Below are positions 24,501-37,580 of a stretch of DNA of 64,000 nt, piece after piece; position 1 is the stretch's first letter, and every line of letters starts with the position of its first letter. Origin of the DNA: Burhinus oedicnemus (taxonomy: Eukaryota > Chordata > Aves > Charadriiformes > Burhinidae). The DNA is taken from NCBI GenBank assembly GCA_008921705.1, contig VFFE01007583.1, forward strand, positions 174,077 to 238,076, in the 5' to 3' direction. The notes under the pieces are model-generated. The model saw nothing but the letters and a program-made list of their open reading frames with translations. It ran no database searches and was not told where the DNA came from. The translations under genes were made by a program, and so were the position numbers.

Positions 24501-27184
24501 CTGCATTAAATGCATTGAAGAGAGAACATTCACTGGGGCGTTTTTTAAGTATCTTTAAGGACTCATTTAAGTTAAAATTAAAATAATGGATTTATTTAAC
24601 TTTCAGTTCATTGTGTACTCAGGGTAATTGGGATTGATACACTTTTCAAACACAGAAGCTGAATCCTAATTCTAGGTGCAAAACTCGGCTTTGACTATTG
24701 TCTCCAGACAGTACTAATGTAAGAAATTACTTGAGTTCCTGCTGATTGGAATACTACTTTGAATGTCCAGTTTATGAGTTAGTGAATGTCGTAAAGAAGT
24801 TAAGGATGCATTTCCACAGAACTCTTTTTTTTTTTTTAATGTTTAAGACCACTTTGTGGTTTTAAACTCTACTGTCTATAGTATCATGTGAATGAAATGA
24901 ATGTCTGCTATCTTTATCTTTGAAAACTGATTGAAGACAGCATACCAGAGCAGTCCTGTTCAAAAAGAGATACTTGGAAGAACAGATATACTTAGAATAG
25001 CTAAAAAACCCTAACTCTGCAAGCAGTGTGTGACTTTGTTCACCCCTTTTCCAATATACTCTTGCAATTTTTTCTTCAGGGCTCACTGATCAGAAATTTA
25101 AGAAATATAGGTACTTAAATTAGTAATAGTTTAGTAAACCTACTTTGTTTTCTGTTTTCAAATTCCAGAGATAGTATGATGTGTACATGTCTGCACTACG
25201 AATACTGAGTTTTCTGAAGTACAGCAGAGGTACCACACTTTAAATATGTTTATTTGAAATATATATTTCAAGAAGAATTAAACTCACCCCTTAAGGCCCT
25301 CTGTCTGCTAAGAGAGGTTATAAAATTGAAGTCCTCTTTCAGGCTGACATTTCTAAATACTTGATTTTGTGGTTTTATTATCCTGAACTGAAAGTCTCAG
25401 AAACAGCATGAAAAATACAAAGTCGTTCAGTAATTTTAGGGAGTAGGAAGTCGCACTACCACCTTCAGGAGCCTTAATGCAGCTTAAAATTATACACTCT
25501 TTGCATTTTCTCACAAACTTTGAAAGGCCTTTAGGCCCTTATCATGACTTACTCCTTGCTCCAGTGCTGTTTGTGTATAACAAGGGTTACAGATAGGATA
25601 GGAAAGTCCAGTAAGTTAAAGTTGCATTTGCTTGAGGCTTAGCTTTAGTCTAAGTATCTGGCCTTTTTAAAGAACAGACTGGTAATGTTTTGGAAATGTG
25701 GTCTAAGATGGCTTTGGGAAAACAATTCCAAGCTGCTCAGTGGTCCCTTTCATTCAACTTCTACTCTGGTTTATTTGGGCACTGAAGTGAATAGGGAAAA
25801 TAATGTGATAGGAAGGATGCACAGAATTCTTTATTCTTTGTAAAAGCTCAGGTTTCCTGCTAAAGCAGAACAGAATGGGACAGCTGCTGATATATTAGAT
25901 GGCATACTCATCAAAAATGGTTTTTTTTCCAGCTTCAAATTGGTTTTAATGTATGGCATCACAGGTTTTATGAACATTGAACTAAAATATCTTCAAAGTG
26001 TATAGATCAGCATCAGCCTTAAGGACTGCTTCAGCTGTGCAGAGTTCCAGAAGTAAATGGTCAATGATCTAGCCTTCAAAATAACTGTAATGTGCTGAGA
26101 GCTTAAAAAGTATTGGTAGTATAGCTTTAGAAAAAATAGTGTTCATTATAGGTTTTACATGCTCTAAAATCTGTATTTGATGTTCGACTGTGAATAGATT
26201 CATTGAATTGCTGGGAGCTGCATTAATATTTTATCAAGTCTAAAATAATTTGTATGTTTGTAGTTGAATTGCTGCTTTGTTGTACAGAATGTTAAAGAAT
26301 GAGGCAAAACTTGGTACCGTGGCGGTCCAGTAACAGTAACTCTTACAGAAAATATTAAACAATCCATCAACTTTTGTAAAAGTATAGCTGGAAGAAAGAT
26401 ACCTAAATGCAGTACAGCAGAATCAGAATTACTCTGACAAAAGCATCTGAAAAATCTTAACTTATATTCAAAAGGCAGTTGTTAAGTTCAAGGCTTTTTT
26501 TTTTTGTATTACAAATTCAAGTACTGTTTCATAATATTATTCACATTATTCTGCTATGGTGTCATTGTTTAAAAAATATGAACAATTCTAGCAGTCTAGT
26601 GAGTAACCAGAACTGGTTAAAACACTTTAAAGCAAGGTTCAACTTTTTTCTCTATCAAAATATGCTTGGCAGGCTATATATCTAATTTTGCACTGCAGTT
26701 CTAAATCCATAAAAACATTATATCTGCAGTAGTTAATTTTCAAAAGTGTAAGGTAACCAATGTCGCAAATGAACCAAGTAATCTTGTATATTAAATTTGT
26801 TACATCTTTAAAAAAAACCCAAACCTATACAAACCCAAAACCCAAGCCCCTTGTTTCTGGAAATTATTTATTTTATTCACTTACTTCCTCATGTTTCTTT
26901 TGGTTCCTTTTGGATTTTGCAGAGTTGTCAAATTGCATCTTTTAATTTGTCTTTCCATGTCCAGGAAGACTAATCACTCTTCTTCAACCAGTTAATTCTT
27001 GAAATCTGCTGTGTGCAAGAAACCAATTGTCCCAATCTCAGCTGTGATCTGATTCACAGAAGTACAATAATATGTAATTTTCTTGCTTTGGAGTATATCA
27101 AAGCTTTCTTACGCAGTTTGAGACTATCATGACTATTCCTTTTTTTCCCCAAAATTGTGCTTTCCCAAGCACAGTAAGAAGTTC

Positions 27185-27900
27185 TTAGAGCTGAAACAAT
27201 GGTTTCTCTATTTCATGAGTGTTATGTATATTTGAAAGACATCTAAGTACTCTTTTTAACCACATTTTCCTCTTTGTTGAAAACTTTGTGAAACGTCTTG
27301 GCTTCTGCCAGGAAACAATGTCTTTTATTTTTTTTATAGCATACCTCATCTTATTTGCAGTAGAGTTGAACAGCACTGGGTTGCGGTCACTAGTTTGCAC
27401 TGATGCACTGGTTGGATCACTAGCATTTTTAAACAAAGAATCCACAATGGGATGGTTTTTAAAATGAGCAGGCTTTCTTTATTGTCACTTCTATGCAGAA
27501 GAGCCCAGACTTAAATGGCTTGCAAGTCAGGCTCTGTCTTCCAAATCACATGTTTGACCTTGGGATCCTTGTAGCTAGATTTTTCAGCTCCGAGGCTGTA
27601 AAAATATTTGATACCAACTTTCTTATAATCAAACCATCTTTCATTGTGGAGGCTAATGAAATTATGATTCACTACCACTTCCGTTTGCAGGGATGAGCTG
27701 TACAGTCTATTTCTCTGGAGCAGAAACAAGAACACTTTCTTGTTATTCTGATGCTGTTTGCTTCTGTATCTGTCACTTGTAACATGGCTAATCGTTAGTT
27801 TAAAACAGCTCTTATCAATTACTGTTGCAGCATACCAGCTTAACAGATTTCTATAATTTGTGATTTCTCCATTTCTTCCATTTCTTTGAGTGTATCATTA
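27185..27900 (-). pseudogene. Unrecognised minus-strand coding-like remnant
   Basis: On the minus strand, a run of about 107 sense codons (roughly 27,860 down to 27,511; 74 codons from its first ATG at 27,735) is followed, after stops and a frame shift, by an 86-codon frame (27,445-27,185). A third short stretch lies upstream near 27,850-27,920 (around LKEMEEMEKSQ). The residues look protein-like rather than random: charged and aromatic mixed stretches such as NERWFDYKKVGIKYFYSLG and a basic region SWQKPRRFTKFSTKRKMWL. There is no intron-like break pattern that I can see, so a decayed retrocopy is one reading. I do not recognise the family, and chance open frames remain possible. It lies inside GALNT1 intron 1 on the opposite strand. 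Confidence 0.25.
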
Positions 27901-28374
27901 ATTTTTATTCGGAAGGATGTGGTAGTGATTCAAGAATGGGAGTGGAGAAATGTATCTAAAAAGTCAAAATAATAGAAATTGCTAGTACTTTGAGTTTTTT
28001 GATACCTAATTTGACATGTCTTAGAGACCTGGCTGTCTTAAAGTGAAGCTCAACCTTTTTCAGAAAATCATAACTTTTCTTAGTGTAACTCAAGTGTTTC
28101 AGAAAAAAAAGAAAATTACGTCAAAGTCAGCTGCCTGAGAATATTCATTTTACTGTACTGGTGCTTGGAGAGTATTCAGAAAAGGCATGAGGTCTTGTAT
28201 TTTCCTTTGCATGCGAGTTCTCGACATAATTTAATTTACTAGAGATATTTCAATGTATTTTGAATAACTTAATGAGTTCGTTTGTGTTTTAACAGTGTAT
28301 GAAACTTACATAAAAGGTAAACTAGGGTATGTCAGGAGAGGGAGACATTTAAGAGAAAAGTGACAACTGACATC

Positions 28375-28490
28375 TTTGAAGTAAATTGAAATCCTATTTA
28401 TAGATGGGCATATTGAAGAGGAAGTGAACACAGTGGCCAAAGTGACAAACACTGTATTTAAAGATTTCCAAATCTGAGTCTTCTGGTTTG
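28375..28490 (+). repeat. MIR-like SINE core fragment (weak)
   Basis: 'TTATAGATGGGCATATTGAAG' followed by 'GAAGTGAACACAGTGGCCAA', 'GTGACAAACACTG' and 'AATCTGAGTCTTCTGG' follows the order of the MIR core (the 'ACAGATGGGGAAACTGAGG ... GTCTTCTGACT' pattern). No tRNA-like head was found. Very diverged; the call depends on block order only. Confidence 0.4.
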
Positions 28491-31400
28491 GAGGAAAGGG
28501 GTTAGTTTGGCTCTTTGGCAGCTGGAACTGCTACTGCTTTGGTATCATGGAACTTATCATGGGTTGAGCAGTCCCTTTTAGACACAAGAGAAAGTTTAGC
28601 CGATCTTATGTAAATGCTTGTTGAAGAATTATCTTCCTTTCCGGAAGGGATTTATTTCAGATGGAAGGAAAAGAAAAAGTATTTGTAAAAGCTTGAATGC
28701 TTATGGAGGAACATGACTGAAAAACCTCCAAGCTTACAAGCTTATGAAGTCAACTGTATATAGACTAGGGAAATTTTAAGATTTGTATCCTAAAACTGTG
28801 TATATGTCCGAGAATCTTTGTATCTACTGTAAATGAATGTAATGAAAGAAACACTGTTTTCTGTTCTGCTTCTAAAAGAATGCTTAATAGAGTTATAAAT
28901 AAACATTTTTTTTACATGGCTCTTTCAGGAGAGAGGAAAGTTAAAGACAGAACTTTAATGCACAAAAAGTTTGAAGGACATCTTGAAAAACTTGAAGGCA
29001 CGTTCTTTGCCTGCACCTGTATGGATCAAATGTCCAGTCTTCAAGTGATGGAAGGGGAATTTCCCTGGCCGTACCAGTGCTGGCTGGGGTTCTGTTCTCT
29101 GCCCGCAGTTTGTCTGTTTTCTCATCATATGTCAAATATGGTAACATCATGCCCTGTGGTAGTGCGTGTCATAAAAGCTAATAGTACTCTTAGGTGAATG
29201 CTTGCCCCAGCCAAGCATCAAAAAATTGCTTTGGCTGGAGCGGAAGAGTTGCATTTTGACACAGTTTGATCTCCTGCGCTGTTCACCTTCATCCCTCCAT
29301 CACTCTTTGCCCGCATGCCCCTCACCTCCTCACCTCCCGTCCCAGTTTGTAGGCTGCTTTTAGTCACACTCAATGGGCAAAAGTCCTCAAAATATTAAGT
29401 TGGCATAAGTCTGTAGAAAATTGATGCTGAGGAAGAAGATGGACAACTCAACAGCTCAGCAGTTGCCTGTTCTTTTTCTAGTCTGCCAGTTCACCAGTGA
29501 GCCATGTTTTTGACTGACCAGATGGCATACCTAAACCTTGGAACAAACCCTAGCATGTGATACCTCTTGCTGATTTAGTAATTAAGAGACACGGGGAAGA
29601 TATAATAGTATCATGTGGGGAATGGATGTTGTGGGGGTGGAGGAATAAAGGAGAGCTTGCAAGAGCCAGCAGCAGCAGCAAGGTGCTGAGGTGATTGCTG
29701 TTCACTGAAATCTATGGGAGACTGGGCCACGCGTTCTGCTTTCCACAAGGCAGGATAACTTGTTTTAGCACGAACTGCTTGCAGATAGGCTGTAATTTTT
29801 CTAAGCATCAAGATGCCGTCACGTATTTTTCAGTGTGCTGCAGCTCCTACTGCAGCTGGTCCTTTTAAATTATAAAAAAGTAGCCAGCTCCTGCTACAGG
29901 GTAGTTTTTTTAGAACATGGTGGGAAAAGTTAAACCACTTTGTATTCAGTAATGACTGGTTGGTCATGTTTCTTCTCCCTGACACAAAGTTTCCACAGTT
30001 TGCTTATGAACTTCTCAGTCTGAATTTACTGATGTAGCTGTTTGGTTTTTTTTTTTTCTTTTTTTTTTAGAAAAGAGAATAGTTTGAAATCTGCTCATAG
30101 AAGAGAGAATTAGCTTATAAAGTGGCTATTTTGTAGGTATGCTAACTCCTGGTCTCTTGAAAAACCAAAGAGAACAGCAGGAAAGCAGATTGCAGACAAG
30201 ATGGAGAGAAGATTAATGTGTTGTTCATACATGTAAAGTATGTAAGCTGATGTAATTAGGCAGTGTGATAACCTGGTTTATTAACTTTCTGAATACCATG
30301 AGGAAAAGGAATAAAGAAGCTCAGTTCACTGTCTTCATGCTAGTATTTTCTACATTAAAATTAAACGGGATACCTTTGTGCATTGGGAAAACCAAGGCTT
30401 ATTTCTTAACTGTGACAGCTACTTGGACAGAAGGGTGGTATGAGAAAATTAATAAAGCAACTGTCTGCTCAGACTTTCTTCAAATTCAATTGTTGAGTAT
30501 TTAGTCGTGACCTAGTTTCTTTGGTGGACATGTGTTCTGCACTGTAGTGTCCCAGAAACTACTAGGAAAGACTTACCTTCTCATACTACAAATAATAATA
30601 TAACTGCTTATGATAATCTGTCACTTTCCTGTTTAAATGCCACTAAATGATATGATTTTAAGGACTTCATTGTTACTGAGAAATGAAATGTTAATGTAAG
30701 TGGGGACATATTTTTAACGTTGTTACCTATACTTCCATTCTATTTTTTTACCTGAATTCTCTATTTCTACATATAATACCTAACGTTATAACATCTTCCT
30801 TGGCATCAAAAAGATAATCACCCAGAGTTTGTTGTTTCAAGCCTTCAAATGAGTAAATCATAGGAAAAAGCATAGGTTGTCTTTAGGAGTATTTTAACTA
30901 TTTTTCATTTGTTGCTAATGGTATCTGAATTATGTGTTTATGTTGATCCGCCTAACAGGGATTGCTCTTTTTTTTTTTTTCTTTTTTAACATATTAACAA
31001 AAATTTGCAAACTATGTGTAATATAATACATTCTGTTACATTCAAACTTCCCTTCATTCTGGTAATGGTCATGGGTCATTGATGTTCTTTTCAAAGCTTT
31101 TTAAGGATACTACTGAGTCACAGTATTGAAATACTGTACTATTGGCTCCTCAGCTTTTAATTATTTCAGAAAGTATATAAGCTGTAAATGGTCAAAGGCT
31201 AGACCTCTGCTTGAAAAAATAAAATCTGATAATGAGATGTTGCTTTGTTGAAGGCTGTTTAAAAAAAGTATTAGGTTGCGTCAAAGAGCAAATGTTTGAG
31301 ACTGAGAAAAGTTGGGACGGGGTGGCATAAGCCGTGTTACCAAGCATCTTTTAATGATTAAAGTAGTTGAGGGTGGGTCAGAATTAGAGGCTTTGGTAGC

Positions 31401-34400
31401 ATGTGAAGAGCTTTGAAATAAGAACTCTGCTACAAGGTCCTGTTGATCAGACTAAAACTGTGATCTTCAACCTTCCCAGGACAGCTGCGCCGGGCAGCGT
31501 GAAGGAATCAATGACATTCCCCTTTTCGGCTTTTTAATTTACCACAGCTACAAACAGCATTGGCGAGTCTCCTAGTCAATGCTTTGCCTAAAGGTGTGCG
31601 TTGGGGCTCCAAGTATAGCCAAACCAGAATTGGGCAAATGAAAACCAGTAGGAGGAGGGAACAGAAGTGTCAGCAAGAGAGAATAAAAAGTGTCTTGCTC
31701 TAGAAGATAACAAAAATATTTAAATGGCTAAACAGTATCTCACTAGTTCTTTTGTCAAATAGTGACAGTTATAGTTATGTAGCAAGCTAAGTAGTAAGAG
31801 TTTGCAAATCCAGAACCATTAAGAGATGCAGAAGTGTTGACTTAGGAGAATCTACCTATTGACAGGTGAAATTTTTGACTAGCATGATTACCCTGTCTAG
31901 CCAATTTCAGGTCTGAAACAATTTAGTTTCACCTTCTTCCTGCCCATCTTAACTCTGTCAAAAGTAAAATTTACTTTTGACATAGGACTTAGTTTCCTTT
32001 TTGTACTCGCTTGTGCTTTCTGGAAATGCAAATGTGGGGAAAAGAAAGGAATATTTTTGTACCATCTGCTTTCATTTACAGCATAGGGCACACCGTTATA
32101 GCCCTGGGGTATGTTGTAATAAGTGTTGAGGAGTTAGACAAGACAGTTGATGTATTTGGGTAAGATGTGATGTCTCTTGAGCAAAACATTACATGGTAGT
32201 CCAAACCAGACAGACAAGATAGTTATATAAGAAGCTAAGTTTACATGCTGTCTAAATTCTTGTAGTTTCTTTTACATACGTGTGCTGAAGATAGCACTGA
32301 ATTTTTAGTCTTTTGCAAACTTTTTTTGAATATTCGTTCTTGATTAGTAAGCAGAATATTGTTATTATGGTACAGAAAATGAAATTGACTTTTCCATTCC
32401 GTATATAATTTTTCCATGAATATGGAAGGTTGATAAGGCTTTTGCTGAAAGGATTGTATTTAAGTCATCATCTTTTTATTTAGAGTTTATTTAGAACTTA
32501 GTTTCTGGAAGTGTGGAACGCTTTTTGGTGCAAACCTAAGAGCAACGCTGACAAATCAGTGGTTTGAGTACACTTGGTCTGTAGAACACTTCAGCTTGCA
32601 AAGCAAATAACTGTTCTCAGCGTTTGCTATTCTTTTGAAGCTGACGAAGCACTTGAGCTGCTACTTATAAGTTGGTTCTTATTAATTTTATATCACAGTA
32701 ATTTGAAGCTAAATGTTCATGTATCATACCATGAAAATCCAGCTTAGGTATTTTGACAACTGGACGGTCTTCTATTTTGATGGGAGCCTCACAGGGAGTT
32801 AATTGCAAGCCCTAAGTTTTCAGTTGCAGAGGAAGGACTTAAAAATGCTTTTTCAGCTGGCACTGCTTCTCTAGTTTAGTTATTAATGACGAATTGGATT
32901 TGGGGCTTTAAAAAAACATAGTACATTTCTGAACGTACGCAAAAAAGTTAGCTGATACTTTCCGCATGATCCAATACTAAGAAATGGTTTGCTAAGGGTA
33001 TGACTTTGTCAAACAGTTGAGCTGAAAGCTGAATGAGTTGGGAGGCTTTGTTTTGGCCTATCACGAGGTGTGCAAAGGTGTTGAGAGCTTCCTGCCTGCT
33101 TTTCTTCTTATAAAGTTAAACATTTTGGGTTAAGTGGTTTAAGGCAGTATAGTACTTGCAAAGATCTTTTGCATAATTCTAAAGGAATAAGAGTAATTCA
33201 GTGTTGATTGAACAAAAGAAGTACATTCATATTTTTAGTGCTTTATTTAACTGTATTTTTAAAAGATGATTGCTGAAATGTTCTGTAGTATTGCATACCT
33301 GCTATCGAATAAAATGTTCAGCTTTTATTATGCTGTGAGTCATAGTCTCTATGTCTGACCTTCCTTTCAAAATAGCAAGTGCCTAGCCTACTTTTTGCAC
33401 TATTTTATCTTTAGTAACTTTGTTTTTAGGGGTTGATTAGAAGCTTAAACATTCTGAGTTCTTTCATATTGCTACCTAACTTTTGGTGTACTGTAGGATG
33501 AGCTTCTATATGGAAGATTCTTGTTTCATCCCTTTCTAGAATATTCAAACAAGAATTATTCCTCAACTGTGAACTAGCCAGGTATTTTAGGGAAGCAAGA
33601 GTTTATGCAACTGATGTCTTTCCAGTTACTGAAAATGCTAAATGGTTGAATTTATATCTGAATAGCTGTTGAAATTTTCCAGTAGTGAAAGTTTCTCAGA
33701 CCCTGAAGCAGTCTGCTAGGTATCAGATTAATAATCCTTCCCTCATGATGTTATGATGTAATTCACAATGTTCCTGGTCCACAGCATCTGCTAAAGAGGT
33801 GTTTAAATTGAGATGGAAAACATATATAGAATAACTGAAAAACAAACAATTAGAGAAAATAGAAGACGTAATTACCACGTAATAGGCCTGTTGAGATTTA
33901 GCGTAACAACAATGGCAAACCTCAAAATTTAAGAATTAGATTGTTAGCTTCATGAGCACGCCAGTCTGCCACTGCTGCTGAAGTAAACAGCCTTTCCTGG
34001 CCATTCTTTCCCTTCCTTAGGCACGTATTGTGAAATAGATTACAAAATTTGCTGGATTGCAGTATATTTCTGTGCTAAATTATCTCTAACCTGTACCCAA
34101 ATGTGATGTTGTCAGAAAGGAGTGTGGGGATAGAGGCGAATGCTTAGGGAGTAGGGGATGTTATTATGCATTCCTTGAGCTGCAGTGCCGGTATTCAGTA
34201 TTCTTGATTTTTTTTTTTTTTTCACTTGATTTTGGGCATGATGTATATGTAAGCTGCATACCTTGTTTCCTGCATACCAAAGTATCTTCTGGGTTTGTGC
34301 TTGTAAAAAGAAAGACACTGCAAACAGCTGACTGGCTCAGAAATTAGTAAACTAAGCGAAACGGTGTTTCTAGGAAGAAACCTAAAGGTTTGCAGCACGT

Positions 34401-36859
34401 TTTGGGGAACTGTTTGCTGGATTGCTGCATTGCCAAAAGCTGCATGAAAACAGCAGTGCTGTTTTTAGAAAAGTTAATTCATTGGTTTATTGTTGCAGTT
34501 TCCTCATCCTTGTTATGACAGTGTTAATAGCGCTCAGTATTCTGTTTCAACTACCTGTTACTGATTTTACAGAAAGGGAGGAGAAAGAATTTAGGATTGG
34601 TATTACTGACTGAATCCATTGTTTTGGAAACTTGATAACGTAACGTTTCCTGTGTTCCTTTGTGGTAAACAAAACTTCCTGAAATAGGGACCATTATCTC
34701 ACCTGAAGCCAGAAAATGTTTGCCTGCCTGTTTCTCCTTAGAAGAATGGAAGAAATTTTTTTGTTTAAAGTGATCTTCCTGCTCTTGCAAATGAGAAATG
34801 ATAGTCATTTGTCAGCTCAGCCAAATTTCAGATACTGTTGCAAGCAGCAGAGCTTTGCCTGGAGGCAAATGAAGATATCCAAAACTAGAATTTCTGTGGG
34901 AGGGTTAGTATTTGTGTATGAAGACATATGCTCATTCAAGCAGTTTGTTGTTTTAGGGTACGTATTCTCCTGTTGACACTGACAGACGGTCTTACTGAAA
35001 TGCTTTAAATCTGGCAGAAGGCAGCAAACCATTCCCTCTTCGCTTCCATTTATTTCCCTCGTCACAAAATTTTTGGTTTAAATAGAGCATTAATATTTTC
35101 AAAGAACTGAGTCCCCAAGCCAGACTTTTTTCCTAGGGGAGGTTCTATGTATTACTTCTGTGCTCCAGGCTAGGGTTTTTTTTCTAAAGGTTTACTTTTA
35201 TGTGCTGTAAACTTACTGTTCCCTGAGTTAAAGTCCTCCTAATAAGCAGTGCATTATTTTGGACTTTGGAGTTATGATATGTTTGTTCGTCTCTTAAAAA
35301 GCCGTCTTTAATATTTCCATTACTTACTGGGGGACTGATGTTGTAATGTGTGATAATATAGGGCTTCGTAAAAGCTTGTGGACAAGAGTACAATTTTCTC
35401 ATTTTCCTCTTTGATTAACAAGTGCTAATTACATCTTGCAAAATATACTTCCTATTTGATTTGTGAGGTTCTTTATGGTTACATTTGGTTCCTATGTTAG
35501 TAAATATGTAAACAACCTTTTTTAGCTCTGTATACAGCCATAAATGATTTGGTTTACAGTAAGGACTCTATATTTCTTTTGCAGTGAAGGTACAGAGCTG
35601 AATAGAGAGTAGACTGTCTCTTATGCCAGAGTGCTGGAAAAAATGATTTCTGGGTGTCTAAACAGACCTAATTAGATGTGTGGAGCAGTGGTTTTACTTT
35701 GGGGACTTTCTACCACTTAGCACTTTGTTTATTATCTTCATGAGAAAATTTTGTATCATTGAGATCCTTTGTAAATGTTGAGGAGCATTGTGTAAATTTA
35801 ACATTTGCTTTCACAAATTTACCAGTTGATTTATTTCAAGTACTGCCTGTTGTGAATGGCAAGTCTTAGGATCTTGTTTAGATACCTCCCCCTCCCACTT
35901 TTCTCACTGTAGTGCACACTATAATACTGTGTGTGTAATCTCCAAAACAGCTCTAGCCTTCGGTTAGAACAATTCTGTAGTTCCATGTCTCTATGTATAG
36001 GACAGAGATTGCTGTAATGTTGTTATCCCACAGTTGCCTGTTGCCACTTGCAAACTGATTTCTTGGCCTGGGCAAGGCTGAGGTTGTGATCCTTTAAGCA
36101 CCATTAAAGCAGCATATTTGAATAACCGTAATTTTGCATCCCTCTGATCATCTCTGAGGTAATGGGAAATATATGTTATCTCAGTCTCTGTAGTTCCATG
36201 AAAAATTATCAGTGGAAATGGAGAAACTGGGTATGACAATAACTCGGGTACATTTTTTTTCTAAACTCTGTTCTCCCATACCCTCCCCCTGTTAGCTTTC
36301 CTATGTTTGGTTTTTGGTTTTTTTTTTTAGATCAGATCAGAAAATGACAGGTTACAGATTATTCAATTGAGTATTATACCTGAGAATATAGCAGGCAGTT
36401 TTCCTGAAGCTCTCTGCTCACTGTTGAAGAAAGCATTGATCATCATAGGGCATGCAATTTTACTGAACGTTTATGAGGGCAGCTGTGATTGATTTTAATG
36501 TAGTTACGTATTTAACTATTTTGTATTCATAATTAAATAGGATTTTTTTCCTCAGTAGGTCTGGGAACTTTTACTCTTTTCTGATGAGTCAGGGAAGACT
36601 AGAAAAGGTTAAACAGAAAGCATTGCCTGTCTCAGTTGAAGGGATCCTATGTTTGTTTGCCAGTGTTAATGTTGTGTACACTTTTTCTAGCGAAGAACAG
36701 TACTCTGAAAGTGGATGTCGAGCCATATTCATAACAACTAAATGAAGAAATCCACTTTGTGTACATACCTATGCACATGTATGTATCTATATAGGTGGCT
36801 GGGTTAATGCCAGTTGGCGTACTGGAAGGAGTTGATGATTCTGCCTAGTTGCTGGTGCT

Positions 36860-37580
36860 TAGCTTAAGGCAGTTGCCATACTTGCATTTTTTGAGGAAGA
36901 TGACTACTTGAGCTGTTGCAGGAAGTGATGGTTATCTGATGTCTCCTGAGCTTCACGTGACTTGTGAAGTTGTCAGTGAGGTCCAAAGTCAGTGCTTTGT
37001 ATACAGGAGATGTGTTGTCTGTACTGCCAAGGGGTGTGCATCTGCTGCTGGTCCCACCTGAGCTCTTGCAAGTAGCGGGAGAGAAGTCAAGACTGGAGTT
37101 TGAAACTGTTGTGGAATAGGATAGGAAGGTGGAGATTTTGAGAGGGAAGTACAGCTCAGTCTTCAAGTTTTCAATAGTCCATTATAACAGAAAAATTACA
37201 GAAAAACTAAATTACCCGCTCTTTATAAACAAACAAAATGAACAGAAAACTTGTAGTTGACACTAAATCTTATTTTCTTGTCTTCTGGGTTCCTTCATAG
37301 TGAATGCTTTGTTCGCTGAAGGAGCTGAGAGGTGTCTAATGCATTTTGCACTGTGGCTCACATCCTCCATATGAATCCGTGCTGGTTACTTTGCATACTT
37401 GTGAAACAATGAGGGTAGTGTTTCCTGGTGGCTGAAGAGAAGGTGCAGAGGGTGTCTGCCAGCTCACAGCAGTCAACACACAACTCTTTGTTGATAGTCC
37501 TGCTGAAGGCAAGCATGCCTGGACCATTGATGCTCCATGCTCGTGCTTAGGGCTGATGTACATTAATGCTATCAAGATAA
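36860..37580 (-). other. Stop-poor GC-richer patch, no recognised product
   Basis: Two minus-strand frames (37,575-37,336, 79 codons; 37,166-36,864, 100 codons), rich in Ser and Thr, fall in a patch somewhat GC-richer than the surrounding intron. Stops separate them. No domain is recognised, and no splice or poly-A signal is argued for. Possible old retrocopy, antisense RNA exon or chance. Confidence 0.2.
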
